A DNA stretch of 64,000 nucleotides from Hyphococcus sp. (GTDB lineage Bacteria; Pseudomonadota; Alphaproteobacteria; Caulobacterales; Parvularculaceae), in contig JANQRY010000008.1 of NCBI GenBank assembly GCA_028284345.1, forward strand, positions 744,001 to 808,000. The letters are read 5' to 3'. The notes under the pieces are model-generated. The model saw only the letters and a program-made list of their open reading frames with translations, was not told the DNA's origin and searched no databases. A program made the position numbers and the translations under genes. Positions 1 through 8,017 of this stretch are shown here, in pieces (the first letter of the stretch is position 1; each line of letters begins with the position of its first letter).

Positions 1-220
1 CCCGACTGGCGATCTCCGGCGCGGCGACGATGGCGAAGCCCGGCTTGCCCGCGCGCAGGAAGCGAAGCGTGAAGCTTCGCGCGCCGTCCTCCGTTTGCAC
101 CGGCCCGTAGCTTGCGACGTTCTCCGGCGCTTCGGTGAAGGTTTTGACGATCGCCTCGCCCTTGACGCCATGAGCGCCGGCGAAGGCGCCGAGGCAGACC
201 CGTTTGGGCTTCGCGGTCAC
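1..220 (-). CDS. rimM: Ribosome maturation factor RimM (N-terminal part, cut by window edge)
   Basis: The first 73 codons are visible and the rest lies beyond base 1. The translation begins VTAKPKRVCLGAFAGAHGVK and continues with GEAIVKTF and a YGPV segment. That is the typical N-terminal RimM barrel, which binds 30S protein S19 during 16S rRNA and 30S subunit maturation. The start is a GTG at 220-218 that overlaps the TGA of the upstream MFS gene (219-217), which suggests translational coupling. rimM usually sits in an rpsP-rimM-trmD-rplS operon, so having an MFS gene directly upstream is less usual. The identification rests on motif recognition of a partial protein. Confidence 0.85.
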   Translation of the reverse strand, partial: MTAKPKRVCLGAFAGAHGVKGEAIVKTFTEAPENVASYGPVQTEDGARSFTLRFLRAGKPGFAIVAAPEIASR

Positions 221-1458
221 GGGGCCGCTTCCTGCTCATGCGGCTGGAACAGGCGGCCTTTCTCCGTCCACAGAACAATAGCGAAGGCGGCGACGCCGAG
301 CATGGCGAAGCCCTGGATGATTGGAATGGCCGTGCCGTCATAGAGCCGCGCGATCACGCCGCCGAGGAAGCCGGCGACGGTTGTCCCCGCAAAACCGTTC
401 GCCGCCGCCGCGGAGCCGGCGATGTGGCCCATGGGCTCCATCGCCATCGCGGTCGCATTCGGCCCGATAAGACCGAGGCAAAAGAACGAGACGCTCGTGA
501 AAATCATGAAGATCGTAAAGGTTTCGCCGGCGGCGACGGCGATGGTCAGGTGGATCAGATTGACGATGACGAAAACCAGAAGCGCCCCGTGGGTGAGGCG
601 GCGCATGCCGAATTGCGAAACCAGATGCGCATTGATCAGCGTCGCCGCGCCGAGCGCCGCCGCCGTCGCCGCAAAGGCGAGCGCGAAGGCGCCGCCAATG
701 TCGAAGAGTTCGAGGAATATCTGTTCCGACGCGCTGATATAGCCGAACATCGCGGCGAAACAGCAGGCCGATGCGAGGGTGTATCCGAGCGCTGTCCGGT
801 TACGGATGAAATCCATATAGGCGGCGACAACCGGTCCTGCGCGCAGCGCTTTGCGTTGCGCTGGGGCGAGCGTTTCCGGCATGCGCCAGCCGACCCACAG
901 CGCGAGAACCAGCCCGTAGAGCAGGAGCGCCAGGAAAATCGCCCGCCAGGGCCCGGCGAACAGAATGAGCTGGCCGAGGCCCGGCGCGAGGATCGGCGCG
1001 GCCATGAAGATCGTGATGGCGAGCGACATGACCTGCGCCATGCGCCGGCCCGAGCACACATCGCGCACCGCCGCGATGGCCGCGACCCGCGCTGCCGCCG
1101 TAGTGACGCCCTGAAACGCCCGCGCCGCGAGCAGGAGTGAAAAGGACGAGGCGACGACGCTCAGCAACGAGCCCAGCGCATAGCCGCCAAGCGCCAGCAT
1201 CAAGACGCGCTTGCGGCCGAAGCGGTCGATCAGCGGGCCGAAAAACAACTGCGCGACCCCGTTGCCGAGGACGTAAACGACGACGATCAACTGGCGGTCA
1301 TTGTCTTGCGCCGCGCCAAGCTCGTCGCCAATGGCGCCGAGCGCCGGCAGCATGATGTCGATCGCAAGCGCGTTGAGCGCCATCACCGCTGCGGTGATGG
1401 CGACCAGCTCCATGAAGGAGAGCGCCGCGCGCGGTTCCGATTTCGGTTTGGCGTCCAT
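217..1458 (-). CDS. MFS transporter, Bcr/CflA-like drug exporter
   Basis: A 413-residue inner-membrane protein with about 12 hydrophobic segments. It belongs by appearance to the Bcr/CflA drug:proton antiporter group: an early DIMLPALG motif in TM1, and the MFS motif A as GPLIDRFGRKR between TM2 and TM3. The start at ATG 1458 (MDAKPKSEP) is chosen because it directly precedes the first helix; an in-frame extension to 1572 would add 38 residues that do not look like coding sequence. The stop overlaps the GTG of rimM. Its substrate cannot be told from sequence. It is divergently placed from the symporter pair starting at 1594. Confidence 0.85.
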   Translation of the reverse strand: MDAKPKSEPRAALSFMELVAITAAVMALNALAIDIMLPALGAIGDELGAAQDNDRQLIVVVYVLGNGVAQLFFGPLIDRFGRKRVLMLALGGYALGSLLSVVASSFSLLLAARAFQGVTTAAARVAAIAAVRDVCSGRRMAQVMSLAITIFMAAPILAPGLGQLILFAGPWRAIFLALLLYGLVLALWVGWRMPETLAPAQRKALRAGPVVAAYMDFIRNRTALGYTLASACCFAAMFGYISASEQIFLELFDIGGAFALAFAATAAALGAATLINAHLVSQFGMRRLTHGALLVFVIVNLIHLTIAVAAGETFTIFMIFTSVSFFCLGLIGPNATAMAMEPMGHIAGSAAAANGFAGTTVAGFLGGVIARLYDGTAIPIIQGFAMLGVAAFAIVLWTEKGRLFQPHEQEAAP

Positions 1459-1593
1459 GGCCGATCCGTTACGCCGCCATTGTGGACTTGGCAATCGCAT
1501 GCGATGCGCGCAATTGGTCGCGATTTGGGGTTGGTCCGGAAATCCTGTTAGAAGCGCCGGGTTTCGCCGCAAGGAGCGTCAGGGGAGGATCCA

Positions 1594-1863
1594 ATGAACG
1601 CATCGGCAGCCGAAGAAACGAAAAAGCGCTATTGGCGTGAAAACGTCAAACTGCTTTGCGCGCTGCTTGCGATCTGGTTCGCGGTTTCCTTCGGCGCCGG
1701 CGTGATCTTCGTCGATACGCTGAACGCAGTACATCTTGGCGGGTTTCCGCTGGGGTTCTGGTTCGCCCAGCAAGGCTCCATCATCGTCTTTGTCGTTCTG
1801 ATTTTCGTCTACGCCGCGCGTATGAAACAGATCGAAAAACGCCTCGGCGTCGGCGACGAGTAA
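1594..1863 (+). CDS. DUF4212 small subunit of a sodium:solute symporter
   Basis: An 89-residue protein with two transmembrane helices (about residues 18-40 and 52-75), preceded by KKRYWRENVK. This fits the DUF4212 family, whose members are encoded immediately upstream of VC_2705-type sodium:solute symporters and are thought to be an accessory subunit. A strong ribosome binding site, GGGGAGG, lies just before the ATG. The stop codon is three bases from the start of the symporter gene, so the two are co-transcribed and probably translationally linked. The precise role of the small subunit is not known to me. Confidence 0.9.
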   Translation: MNASAAEETKKRYWRENVKLLCALLAIWFAVSFGAGVIFVDTLNAVHLGGFPLGFWFAQQGSIIVFVVLIFVYAARMKQIEKRLGVGDE

Positions 1864-1866
1864 GCG

Positions 1867-3636
1867 ATGGATACGCAAACGCTCACCTGGGTTTTTGTCG
1901 GCGCGTCCTTCGCGCTCTATATCGGCATTGCGATCTGGTCGCGCGCCGGATCGACGTCGGAGTTCTACGTCGCCGGCGGGCATGTGCACCCGGTGGCCAA
2001 CGGCATGGCCACCGCCGCCGACTGGATGAGCGCGGCGTCGTTCATTTCCATGGCTGGGATCATTGCCTTTTCCGGCTATGACGCCAGCGTGTTCCTGATG
2101 GGCTGGACCGGCGGCTATGTGTTGCTGGCGCTGCTGCTTGCGCCTTATTTGCGCAAGTTCGGCCAGTTCACCGTGCCGGATTTTATCGGCGAGCGCTATT
2201 ATTCGCGCGTGGCGCGGGTCGTCGCCGTCGTCTGCCTGATCATCATTTCGTTCACCTATATCGCCGGACAGATGCGCGGCGTCGGCGTCGTCTTCTCGCG
2301 GTTTCTCGAACTGCCGATCGAATGGGGCGTTATTGTCGGCATGGGTGTTGTCTTTTCCTACGCCGTGCTCGGCGGCATGAAAGGCATCACCTACACCCAG
2401 GTCGCGCAATATTGCGTGCTGATCTTCGCCTATCTTACGCCGGCGATATTCATCTCAATGCTGATCACCGGCAATCCGGTGCCGCAGCTTGGCCTCGGTT
2501 CCGAAGCCGGCGGCGAGCCGGTGCTGCAGAAGCTCGACCGGACGCTTGTCGATCTCGGCTTTTCCGCCTTTACAACGGGGTCGAAATCGAAAATCGACCT
2601 GATCGCCATCACGCTGGCGCTCATGGTGGGGACGGCCGGCCTGCCCCATGTGATCGTGCGGTTTTTCACCGTGCCGAAAGTCTCCGACGCGCGCCGGTCC
2701 GCCGGCTATGCGCTGGTGTTCATCGCGCTTCTTTATACGACGGCGCCGGCGGTGGGCGCTTTCGCCCGGCTCAACTTTATCGAGAGCGTGCACGAAAAAC
2801 CCTATGCGGCCGCGCCCCAATGGGTGAAGACCTGGGAAGGCATCGGCCTCATCGCCTGGACCGACAAGAACGAAGACGGGATCATTCAATACGCGCCCGG
2901 CGCGCCGTTTGAGGGGCGCGCGGCGTTTACCGGCGAGGCCGGGCCGAACGGCGAACGGCTTCTCTCCAACGCGCCGACCGCAAACGGCAATGAAATTCTT
3001 GTCGACCGCGACATCATGGTGCTCGCCAATCCGGAGATCGCCAATCTCCCCGGATGGGTCGTCGCGCTTGTCGCCGCCGGCGGCGTCGCGGCGGCGCTGT
3101 CGACGGCGGCGGGGTTGCTGCTGGTCATCTCCGCGTCGATCAGTCACGACCTCTTGAAGAAAACATTCCGTCCACAGATTACGGAGAAAACGGAACTGCT
3201 GGCCGCGCGGGCGAGCGCCGCTGCGGCGATCCTTGTCGCCGGCTATCTCGGCATCAATCCGCCGGGCTTCGTGGCGCAGGTTGTGGCCCTTGCTTTCGGT
3301 CTTGCGGCGGCGTCGCTGTTCCCGGCGATCCTCATGGGCGTCTTCTTCAAGGGGATGAACCGGGAAGGCGCCGTCGCCGGCATGGTTGGCGGCCTCGTTG
3401 TCACGCTCGCCTATATCATGTGGTTCAAGTCGCCCTGGTTCGCGGGCGCGAACGGGCCGGAGCACTGGTTCTTCGGCATTTCGCCGGAAGGGTTTGGCGC
3501 GGTCGGCATGTTGGTCAATTTCGCCATCGCTGCGCTGGTGGCGCATTTCACGCGCCCGACGCCGGCGGCCGTTCGCGCCATGGTCGATGAGATCCGCTTG
3601 CCCCGCGGCGCCGGCGAGGCGGCGCCCGCCCACTGA
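1867..3636 (+). CDS. Sodium:solute symporter (VC_2705 type, acetate/monocarboxylate-like)
   Basis: A 589-residue multi-spanning SSS-family transporter. Supporting segments are FYVAGGHVHPVANG and TAADWMSAASFI near the N-terminus and GTAGLPHVIVRFFTVP in the middle, all typical of ActP/VC_2705 proteins. Such proteins import a small organic acid, often acetate, with sodium. A long polar loop around residues 310-390 carries an EF-hand-like stretch at 333-342 (D333, N335, D337, G338). The gene follows the DUF4212 small subunit by three bases. The substrate is inferred from the family only. It converges on the repeat-protein gene at 3641. Confidence 0.88.
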   Translation: MDTQTLTWVFVGASFALYIGIAIWSRAGSTSEFYVAGGHVHPVANGMATAADWMSAASFISMAGIIAFSGYDASVFLMGWTGGYVLLALLLAPYLRKFGQFTVPDFIGERYYSRVARVVAVVCLIIISFTYIAGQMRGVGVVFSRFLELPIEWGVIVGMGVVFSYAVLGGMKGITYTQVAQYCVLIFAYLTPAIFISMLITGNPVPQLGLGSEAGGEPVLQKLDRTLVDLGFSAFTTGSKSKIDLIAITLALMVGTAGLPHVIVRFFTVPKVSDARRSAGYALVFIALLYTTAPAVGAFARLNFIESVHEKPYAAAPQWVKTWEGIGLIAWTDKNEDGIIQYAPGAPFEGRAAFTGEAGPNGERLLSNAPTANGNEILVDRDIMVLANPEIANLPGWVVALVAAGGVAAALSTAAGLLLVISASISHDLLKKTFRPQITEKTELLAARASAAAAILVAGYLGINPPGFVAQVVALAFGLAAASLFPAILMGVFFKGMNREGAVAGMVGGLVVTLAYIMWFKSPWFAGANGPEHWFFGISPEGFGAVGMLVNFAIAALVAHFTRPTPAAVRAMVDEIRLPRGAGEAAPAH

Positions 3637-3640
3637 TTTT

Positions 3641-4774
3641 CTATTTCAGCGCTTCGAGCGCCCGTTCGCGGTCGTAGTCAGAATCAATGGATTCTGCGGC
3701 GCTTCGCAATTGCGCCTTCAGCGCCTCATTATCTTTCGCCGCGTCTCCGGCGGCTTCGAGCGCCACGCGCTTGTCGTAATCGGAGTTGACGTCGTCGAAG
3801 GCCGCGAGCCAGGCCTCGGCGACGGCGGCGTCTCCAAGGCGCGCCGCTGCCTGCGTCAGGACCAGGCGCAGGTCGTGATCGCTGTCGATTTCCCGGGCCG
3901 CGGCCTCGATCAGCCGCGCCGTATGGTCCGCGTCAATGTCGGCGCGGGACAGGAGCGCCTCGACGGATATGCGCAGATCGTGATCGCTGTCGATCGTCGA
4001 CAAGAGCGCAATCATCTCCGCCGCCGCATCGCCGGAGAGCGGGCGCGCCGCAATCGCCGTCAACACGCGGCGCTTTTCATAATCGCTGTCAATGTTTCCG
4101 GCGACGGCAAGAAGCGTCAGCATTGCCGCGTCGTCGACCTCCTGGTTTTCGGCGACGGCGGCGAGCGCTTGCGCAATGTCGTGATCGCCTTCAAGGCGGG
4201 CCAGCTTTTCAATCAGCGCGTCGACCTGTTCGACGCTCAACGTGTCGCTCTTGCTGAGCGCGGCCGTATAGCGGCGAATGGCGTAGTCGCTGGTCAGGCG
4301 ATCGATCTCGTCAAAGACCGCGTCGACGCCGCCGGCTTCGAGGATCGTTGCAACCCGCATGTCCGCCTCGAAGGCGCTGGCGCGCAAGAAACGCGTGACA
4401 AGGTCTTTGACGCGCGCATCGGTTTCCTCGCCCGCCGCCAGTTCGTCGCCGTCTCGCCAATATGTGGTTTCAACGCCGCGTCCGTCTTTTTCGAGCCGCA
4501 ATCGTTCGCGGACGCCGTCCTTTTCCAGTTCGATTTCCAGATAGTCTTCGACAAAGGCGACGCCGTCGCCGGTTTTGTCGAGCTTTAACGCGCCGCGCCA
4601 ATCGGCCTTGATGGCGAGATCGCCCTCGCGCAGGGAGAACTCGCTTGAGTCGCCGCGCACGGTATGCCGGATGGACGTTCCGTCCTCGACGTCGAAGTCG
4701 AAATCGGTGTCGCTGTCGCCGAAGATGACGGCGAAAGTAATCGCCGCCGCAATCGCGGCCCCGGCGAGGAACAA
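3641..4774 (-). CDS. Membrane-anchored SD(Y/H)-repeat protein, possibly HEAT-like
   Basis: No named family was recognised. An N-terminal hydrophobic stretch (FLAGAAIAAAITFAVIFG) suggests a membrane anchor or uncleaved signal. It is followed by an acidic beta-rich region (DSDTDFDFDVED) and then by at least seven units spaced about 35 residues apart. Each unit carries a motif such as TSDYAIRR, GDHDIAQ, DSDYEKRRV, DSDHDLRIS, DSDHDLRLV, NSDYDKRVA or DSDYDRERA. Between motifs the sequence is helical and alanine/leucine-rich, so an alpha-solenoid is plausible. The start is uncertain: no ATG fits, and TTG at 4774 or CTG at 4786 are the options. It is probably a periplasmic scaffold, by inference. 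Confidence 0.75.
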   Translation of the reverse strand: MFLAGAAIAAAITFAVIFGDSDTDFDFDVEDGTSIRHTVRGDSSEFSLREGDLAIKADWRGALKLDKTGDGVAFVEDYLEIELEKDGVRERLRLEKDGRGVETTYWRDGDELAAGEETDARVKDLVTRFLRASAFEADMRVATILEAGGVDAVFDEIDRLTSDYAIRRYTAALSKSDTLSVEQVDALIEKLARLEGDHDIAQALAAVAENQEVDDAAMLTLLAVAGNIDSDYEKRRVLTAIAARPLSGDAAAEMIALLSTIDSDHDLRISVEALLSRADIDADHTARLIEAAAREIDSDHDLRLVLTQAAARLGDAAVAEAWLAAFDDVNSDYDKRVALEAAGDAAKDNEALKAQLRSAAESIDSDYDRERALEALK

Positions 4775-4891
4775 TAAGGTGCGCAGTGAGTTGATGGCCC
4801 AATCCTTAACTCAAAAACAGGACGATTATCGTTTAGCGCGCCCCGGTTTGTCGAGAGCCCTTCCTCTCGCCTCAACGGACCCGGCGGTCGC

Positions 4892-6043
4892 TCAGTCGCC
4901 TTTGCCCTCGGCGACGGTCGTTTGCTGTTCCGCGGCGAGATAGTCTTCCGATTGCATTTCCACAAGGCGCGAGGCCGTGCGTTCAAATTCGAAGGCGCCG
5001 TCCCCGGTCCGGTAAAGCGCCTCCGGCGGGCCGTCGGCGGAGCAGATGAATTTGGTGCGGCTGTCGTAAACCGCGTCAATGAGATTGATGAAGCGGCGCG
5101 CCTCGTTGCGTTGTTCCGGTCCCATGACGGGAATGTGATCGACAAAGAGCGCGCCATATCGATTGACGATGGCGATGTAGTCGTTTGCGCCGAGGGGTTG
5201 CTCCATGAGACCGGCGAACTGAAACCGCGCCGCGCCGCGCCCGGCGCGAGGGATCGTCAGTGTCCGTCCTTTTATGCGAATTTTTTCCTGCCTTTCCCGC
5301 GCGCCGCTCAGCATGCGGGTCCAGGCGGCGTCCATCGCCCGGTCGGCCGGGGCCCCGAACGGCTGATGATAAACCGGCGCGCCGGAAAGCTTGTCGAGGC
5401 GATAGTCGCGGGCGGAGACGAGTTCCAGAACGTCGGTTTTTTCTTTCAGGAGGTCGATGAACGGCAGGAAGAGCTGGCGGTTGAGGCCGTCCTGATAAAG
5501 CGCGTCCGGCGCCCGGTTCGATGTGGCGACGACGACGACGCCGTTGTCGAACAGCGCCTCGAACAGGCGCCCGAGGATCATCGCGTCGGCGATGTCGGCC
5601 ACCTGAAATTCATCGAAGCACAAAAGCACTGCCTCGCGCGCGAGATCATGGGCCACCGGCGCCATGGGGTCGTCCGGCGCCTTCTTGTTGAGGCCCTTGT
5701 GGCGGCGCCGGGTCTTTTCATCGGCGGCGCGCCAGCGCGCGATGCGGTCATGGGCGTCGGCCATGAATTCGTGGAAATGAACGCGGCGCTTCGCCGTGAT
5801 GTCCGTATTGTTGGCGAAGAGATCCATGAGCAGGGTCTTGCCGCGTCCGACGCCGCCCCAGAGATAAAGCCCGCGCGGCGGGGATTGCGGACGCCCGAAC
5901 CAGCTTGTGCGGGATCGGCAATAGGCGCGGACCTGAGCGTGCAAATCCTGAAGGCGCTCGATCGCCTGACCCTGCGCCGGATCGACGGCAAGCGCCCCCT
6001 TGCGGATCAGCGCTTCATAGCGCGGCTTTGGCCCCCTCGTCAT
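4892..6043 (-). CDS. zapE: Cell division protein ZapE (AFG1-family ATPase)
   Basis: A 383-residue AFG1/ZapE-like P-loop ATPase. The Walker A motif GGVGRGKT lies at residues 63-70 and is followed by MDLFANN and VHFHEFM. The Walker B region is LLCFDEFQV, and a downstream stretch VVVATSNRAPDALY is typical of the family. ZapE associates with the Z-ring in proteobacteria; the eukaryotic relative AFG1/LACE1 acts in mitochondria. ATG 6043 is preferred over an upstream in-frame start at 6079. With this start the gene overlaps the last 29 bases of aqpS, so it may be read from the arsenic operon as well as from its own promoter. Confidence 0.9.
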   Translation of the reverse strand: MTRGPKPRYEALIRKGALAVDPAQGQAIERLQDLHAQVRAYCRSRTSWFGRPQSPPRGLYLWGGVGRGKTLLMDLFANNTDITAKRRVHFHEFMADAHDRIARWRAADEKTRRRHKGLNKKAPDDPMAPVAHDLAREAVLLCFDEFQVADIADAMILGRLFEALFDNGVVVVATSNRAPDALYQDGLNRQLFLPFIDLLKEKTDVLELVSARDYRLDKLSGAPVYHQPFGAPADRAMDAAWTRMLSGARERQEKIRIKGRTLTIPRAGRGAARFQFAGLMEQPLGANDYIAIVNRYGALFVDHIPVMGPEQRNEARRFINLIDAVYDSRTKFICSADGPPEALYRTGDGAFEFERTASRLVEMQSEDYLAAEQQTTVAEGKGD

Positions 6044-6737
6044 GGCGCTCGCTATAGCGCGCGTCTTTGGCGCGGTCACGGGGTCTGAAAAGCCAGGCCG
6101 CGACGCCGACGGCGAGGGCGGCGGCGGAGAACTGCGCCAACAGGAAGGCCGGGGCGTCGGCGGGCCGCACCCCGGCGAAGGTATCGGTGAGCATGCGCGC
6201 GATGGTCACCGCCGGGTTGGCGAAGGAGGTGGAGGAGGTGAACCAGTAGCCGGCGGTGATGAATAACCCAACGGCCGCAGCAACGCTTTCGGGTCTGAAA
6301 CGAAGGGCGCCGAGGATCGTCAGGACCAGACCGAAGGTTGCGGTCGCTTCGCCGAGGGCCAGGCCGGCGCCGGTGCGTTCTTTCATCGAGACTTGCACAA
6401 TATCGAGATCGAACATGCCATGGGCGAGCGCCACGCCGGCGACGCCGCCGGCGATCTGCACGGTGGCGTAGGCGCCGGCCATCGGCAGGGCGATGTCGCG
6501 GCGCAGAAGAAAGGCGAGGGTCACCGCCGGGTTGAAATGGGCGCCGGAGACCGGCCCGAAGATCAGGATGAGGACGTAAAGTCCGGCCCCGGTGGCGACG
6601 GTATTGCCGAGGAGGGCGATAGCGGTATTGCCGCCGGCAAGGGCCTCGCCCATGATCCCGGAGCCGACGACGATGGCAAGGAGGAGGGCGGTCCCGAGGG
6701 CCTCCGCGCCCAGTTTTTGTGCGGTCGAAAAGGCCAT
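6015..6737 (-). CDS. aqpS: Aquaporin-family channel of the arsenic operon (AqpS-like)
   Basis: A 240-residue MIP-family channel with six hydrophobic segments and two NPA boxes, HFNPAVT (NPA at 69-71) and FANPAVT (NPA at 174-176). It lies 10 bases downstream of the arsenate reductase gene. In Sinorhizobium meliloti an aquaglyceroporin, AqpS, replaces the arsenite pump and lets arsenite made by ArsC leave down its gradient; the context here supports the same role. ATG 6737 is chosen because the longer frame to 6956 runs back through the arsC gene. No arsB or acr3 pump gene is visible nearby. Confidence 0.88.
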   Translation of the reverse strand: MAFSTAQKLGAEALGTALLLAIVVGSGIMGEALAGGNTAIALLGNTVATGAGLYVLILIFGPVSGAHFNPAVTLAFLLRRDIALPMAGAYATVQIAGGVAGVALAHGMFDLDIVQVSMKERTGAGLALGEATATFGLVLTILGALRFRPESVAAAVGLFITAGYWFTSSTSFANPAVTIARMLTDTFAGVRPADAPAFLLAQFSAAALAVGVAAWLFRPRDRAKDARYSERHDEGAKAAL

Positions 6738-6747
6738 ACCGGCGGTT

Positions 6748-7200
6748 TTACCTTTGCTCTTTGAGGAAGGCGTCAATAGCGGCGCGGATGTCGGCGAAGA
6801 CCCGGTCGAAGGCCGCGCGTTTGTCGTCGTCGCTCCCTTGCGCCGCGGCGGGGTCCGGAAAACTCCAGTGCAGCCGCGCCGGCGCCTTGCCCTCGGCCGC
6901 CGGCCATACCGGGCAGGTCTCTCCGGCGGCGTTGTCGCAGACCGTCGCCACCGCATCCATCAACGGCGCGTCGTCGCGGGCGAATTCGTCCCAGCTTTTC
7001 GACCGCGGCGCATCAGCGCCGACGCCCGCCGGAATGTCATGGCGCGTCAGCGTTTCGAGGGCGAAAGGGTTGGGCGCGCCGGTTGGTTTGGAGCCGGCGG
7101 ACCAGGCCCGCCATCGGCCCGCGCCGGCGTGGTTCATATAGGCTTCGGCCATGATCGAGCGCGCCGAATTGCCGGTGCAGAGGAACAGAATGTTGGCCAT
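6748..7200 (-). CDS. arsC: Arsenate reductase, low-molecular-weight phosphatase type
   Basis: A 150-residue protein with the N-terminal phosphatase loop CTGNSAR (Cys8 to Arg14) and MAEAYMNH following it. Two further cysteines, Cys88 and Cys96, occupy the place of the resolving pair of thioredoxin-coupled ArsC enzymes. It should reduce As(V) to As(III) in the cytoplasm. It lies 11 bases after arsI and 10 bases before aqpS. A general tyrosine phosphatase function is less likely given the extra cysteines and the operon. Confidence 0.92.
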   Translation of the reverse strand: MANILFLCTGNSARSIMAEAYMNHAGAGRWRAWSAGSKPTGAPNPFALETLTRHDIPAGVGADAPRSKSWDEFARDDAPLMDAVATVCDNAAGETCPVWPAAEGKAPARLHWSFPDPAAAQGSDDDKRAAFDRVFADIRAAIDAFLKEQR

Positions 7201-7211
7201 GAGGCGCGGCG

Positions 7212-7673
7212 CTACCGGGCGGGTTCGCAGCAGGCGGCCGGGGTCGCGGTCTCGTTTGCGCTCTGGGCAGCGGCTGGCGCAAGGGTGCGATCGGGCTCTG
7301 CGCCATAGGTCTCGCTGTCGGCGAAGGTCTGGAACAGCTCCCAGCGCGCCCCTTGCGGGTCCTCGACCCAGTATTTGTTGGACTGGGCGTAGCAGCAGGT
7401 GGTTTCTTCCTCGGCGAAGAGGGCGGCGCCCTCAGCGCGCAGGCGGCCCGCGGTTTCGTCAAGGGCGTCCTTTGTTTCGATGGAAACGCCGGCGTGATCG
7501 AAGCCGGGCGTCCCGCCATGGGTCGAGACGGAAATATGGGCCCGCGGGTCGTCGAGCAGCCATTTGGCGTAATCTTTTTCAACGCGCGCCGGGCCCTCGC
7601 CGAACATGGCCGAATAAAAGGCGATGGAGCGGTTGAGATCGTTGGTCTTGAGGTGGATATGCAGGCGTTTCAT
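7212..7673 (-). CDS. arsI: ArsI/CadI-family glyoxalase-fold protein (C-As lyase-like)
   Basis: A 153-residue vicinal-oxygen-chelate protein. The candidate metal ligands His5, His60 and Glu112 and the vicinal cysteine pair Cys93-Cys94 (TTCCYAQ) match the arrangement described for the ArsI C-As lyase, which cleaves the carbon-arsenic bond of trivalent methylarsenicals. A second CC pair lies near the C-terminus (AACCEPAR). The ATG overlaps the arsR stop (ATGA), so translation is coupled. The related CadI proteins are cadmium-induced and of unclear activity, so the lyase function is well supported but not certain. Confidence 0.85.
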   Translation of the reverse strand: MKRLHIHLKTNDLNRSIAFYSAMFGEGPARVEKDYAKWLLDDPRAHISVSTHGGTPGFDHAGVSIETKDALDETAGRLRAEGAALFAEEETTCCYAQSNKYWVEDPQGARWELFQTFADSETYGAEPDRTLAPAAAQSANETATPAACCEPAR

Positions 7674-7999
7674 CAGGCGCTCTCCTTAATGACATAGGGG
7701 CCGCACAGGCGCCGGTCGCCCTGGCAGCAATCGGCGAGAAGGAAATCGATGAGGTCGCGCAGGCCCCCGTAATCGGCGGCGTAGATGACGCTGCGCCCCT
7801 CGCGGCGGGACTGGACGAGGCCGGCCCGGCTCAATTCCTTGAGGTGAAACGACATGGTCGGCGCCGGCACCGCCAGCCGCTCGGCCAGCACGCCGGCGCG
7901 CAAACCCGCCGGCCCGGCCTGTACCAGTTCTTTGAGAACCGCGAGGCGCGAAGCCTGCGCAAGGGCGCCGAAGCTCTGACTGGCGTGATCTAATTCCAT
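7673..7999 (-). CDS. arsR: ArsR-family arsenite-responsive repressor
   Basis: A 108-residue winged-helix ArsR/SmtB protein. The recognition-helix region is APTMSFHLKELSRAGLV and the wing is SRREGRSVIYA. The C-terminus carries DCCQGDRRLC, giving Cys91, Cys92 and Cys99. This is like the three-cysteine As(III) site at the C-terminus of the Acidithiobacillus-type ArsR, not the E. coli CxCxxC site in the DNA-binding helix. It is the first gene of the arsenic operon, and its start codon sits inside the inverted repeat at 7994-8017, so it should repress its own operon until arsenite or a trivalent arsenical binds. Confidence 0.93.
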   Translation of the reverse strand: MELDHASQSFGALAQASRLAVLKELVQAGPAGLRAGVLAERLAVPAPTMSFHLKELSRAGLVQSRREGRSVIYAADYGGLRDLIDFLLADCCQGDRRLCGPYVIKESA

Positions 8000-8017
8000 A
8001 TTTTGATAATTATGGAA
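7994..8017 (-). promoter_or_regulatory. Candidate ArsR operator/promoter
   Basis: A perfect 7-base inverted repeat, TTCCATA at 7994-8000 and TATGGAA at 8011-8017, is separated by an AT-rich spacer of 10 bases. It spans the arsR start codon. ArsR-family operators are typically such imperfect palindromes overlapping the promoter. Assignment is by position and symmetry only. Confidence 0.6.
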
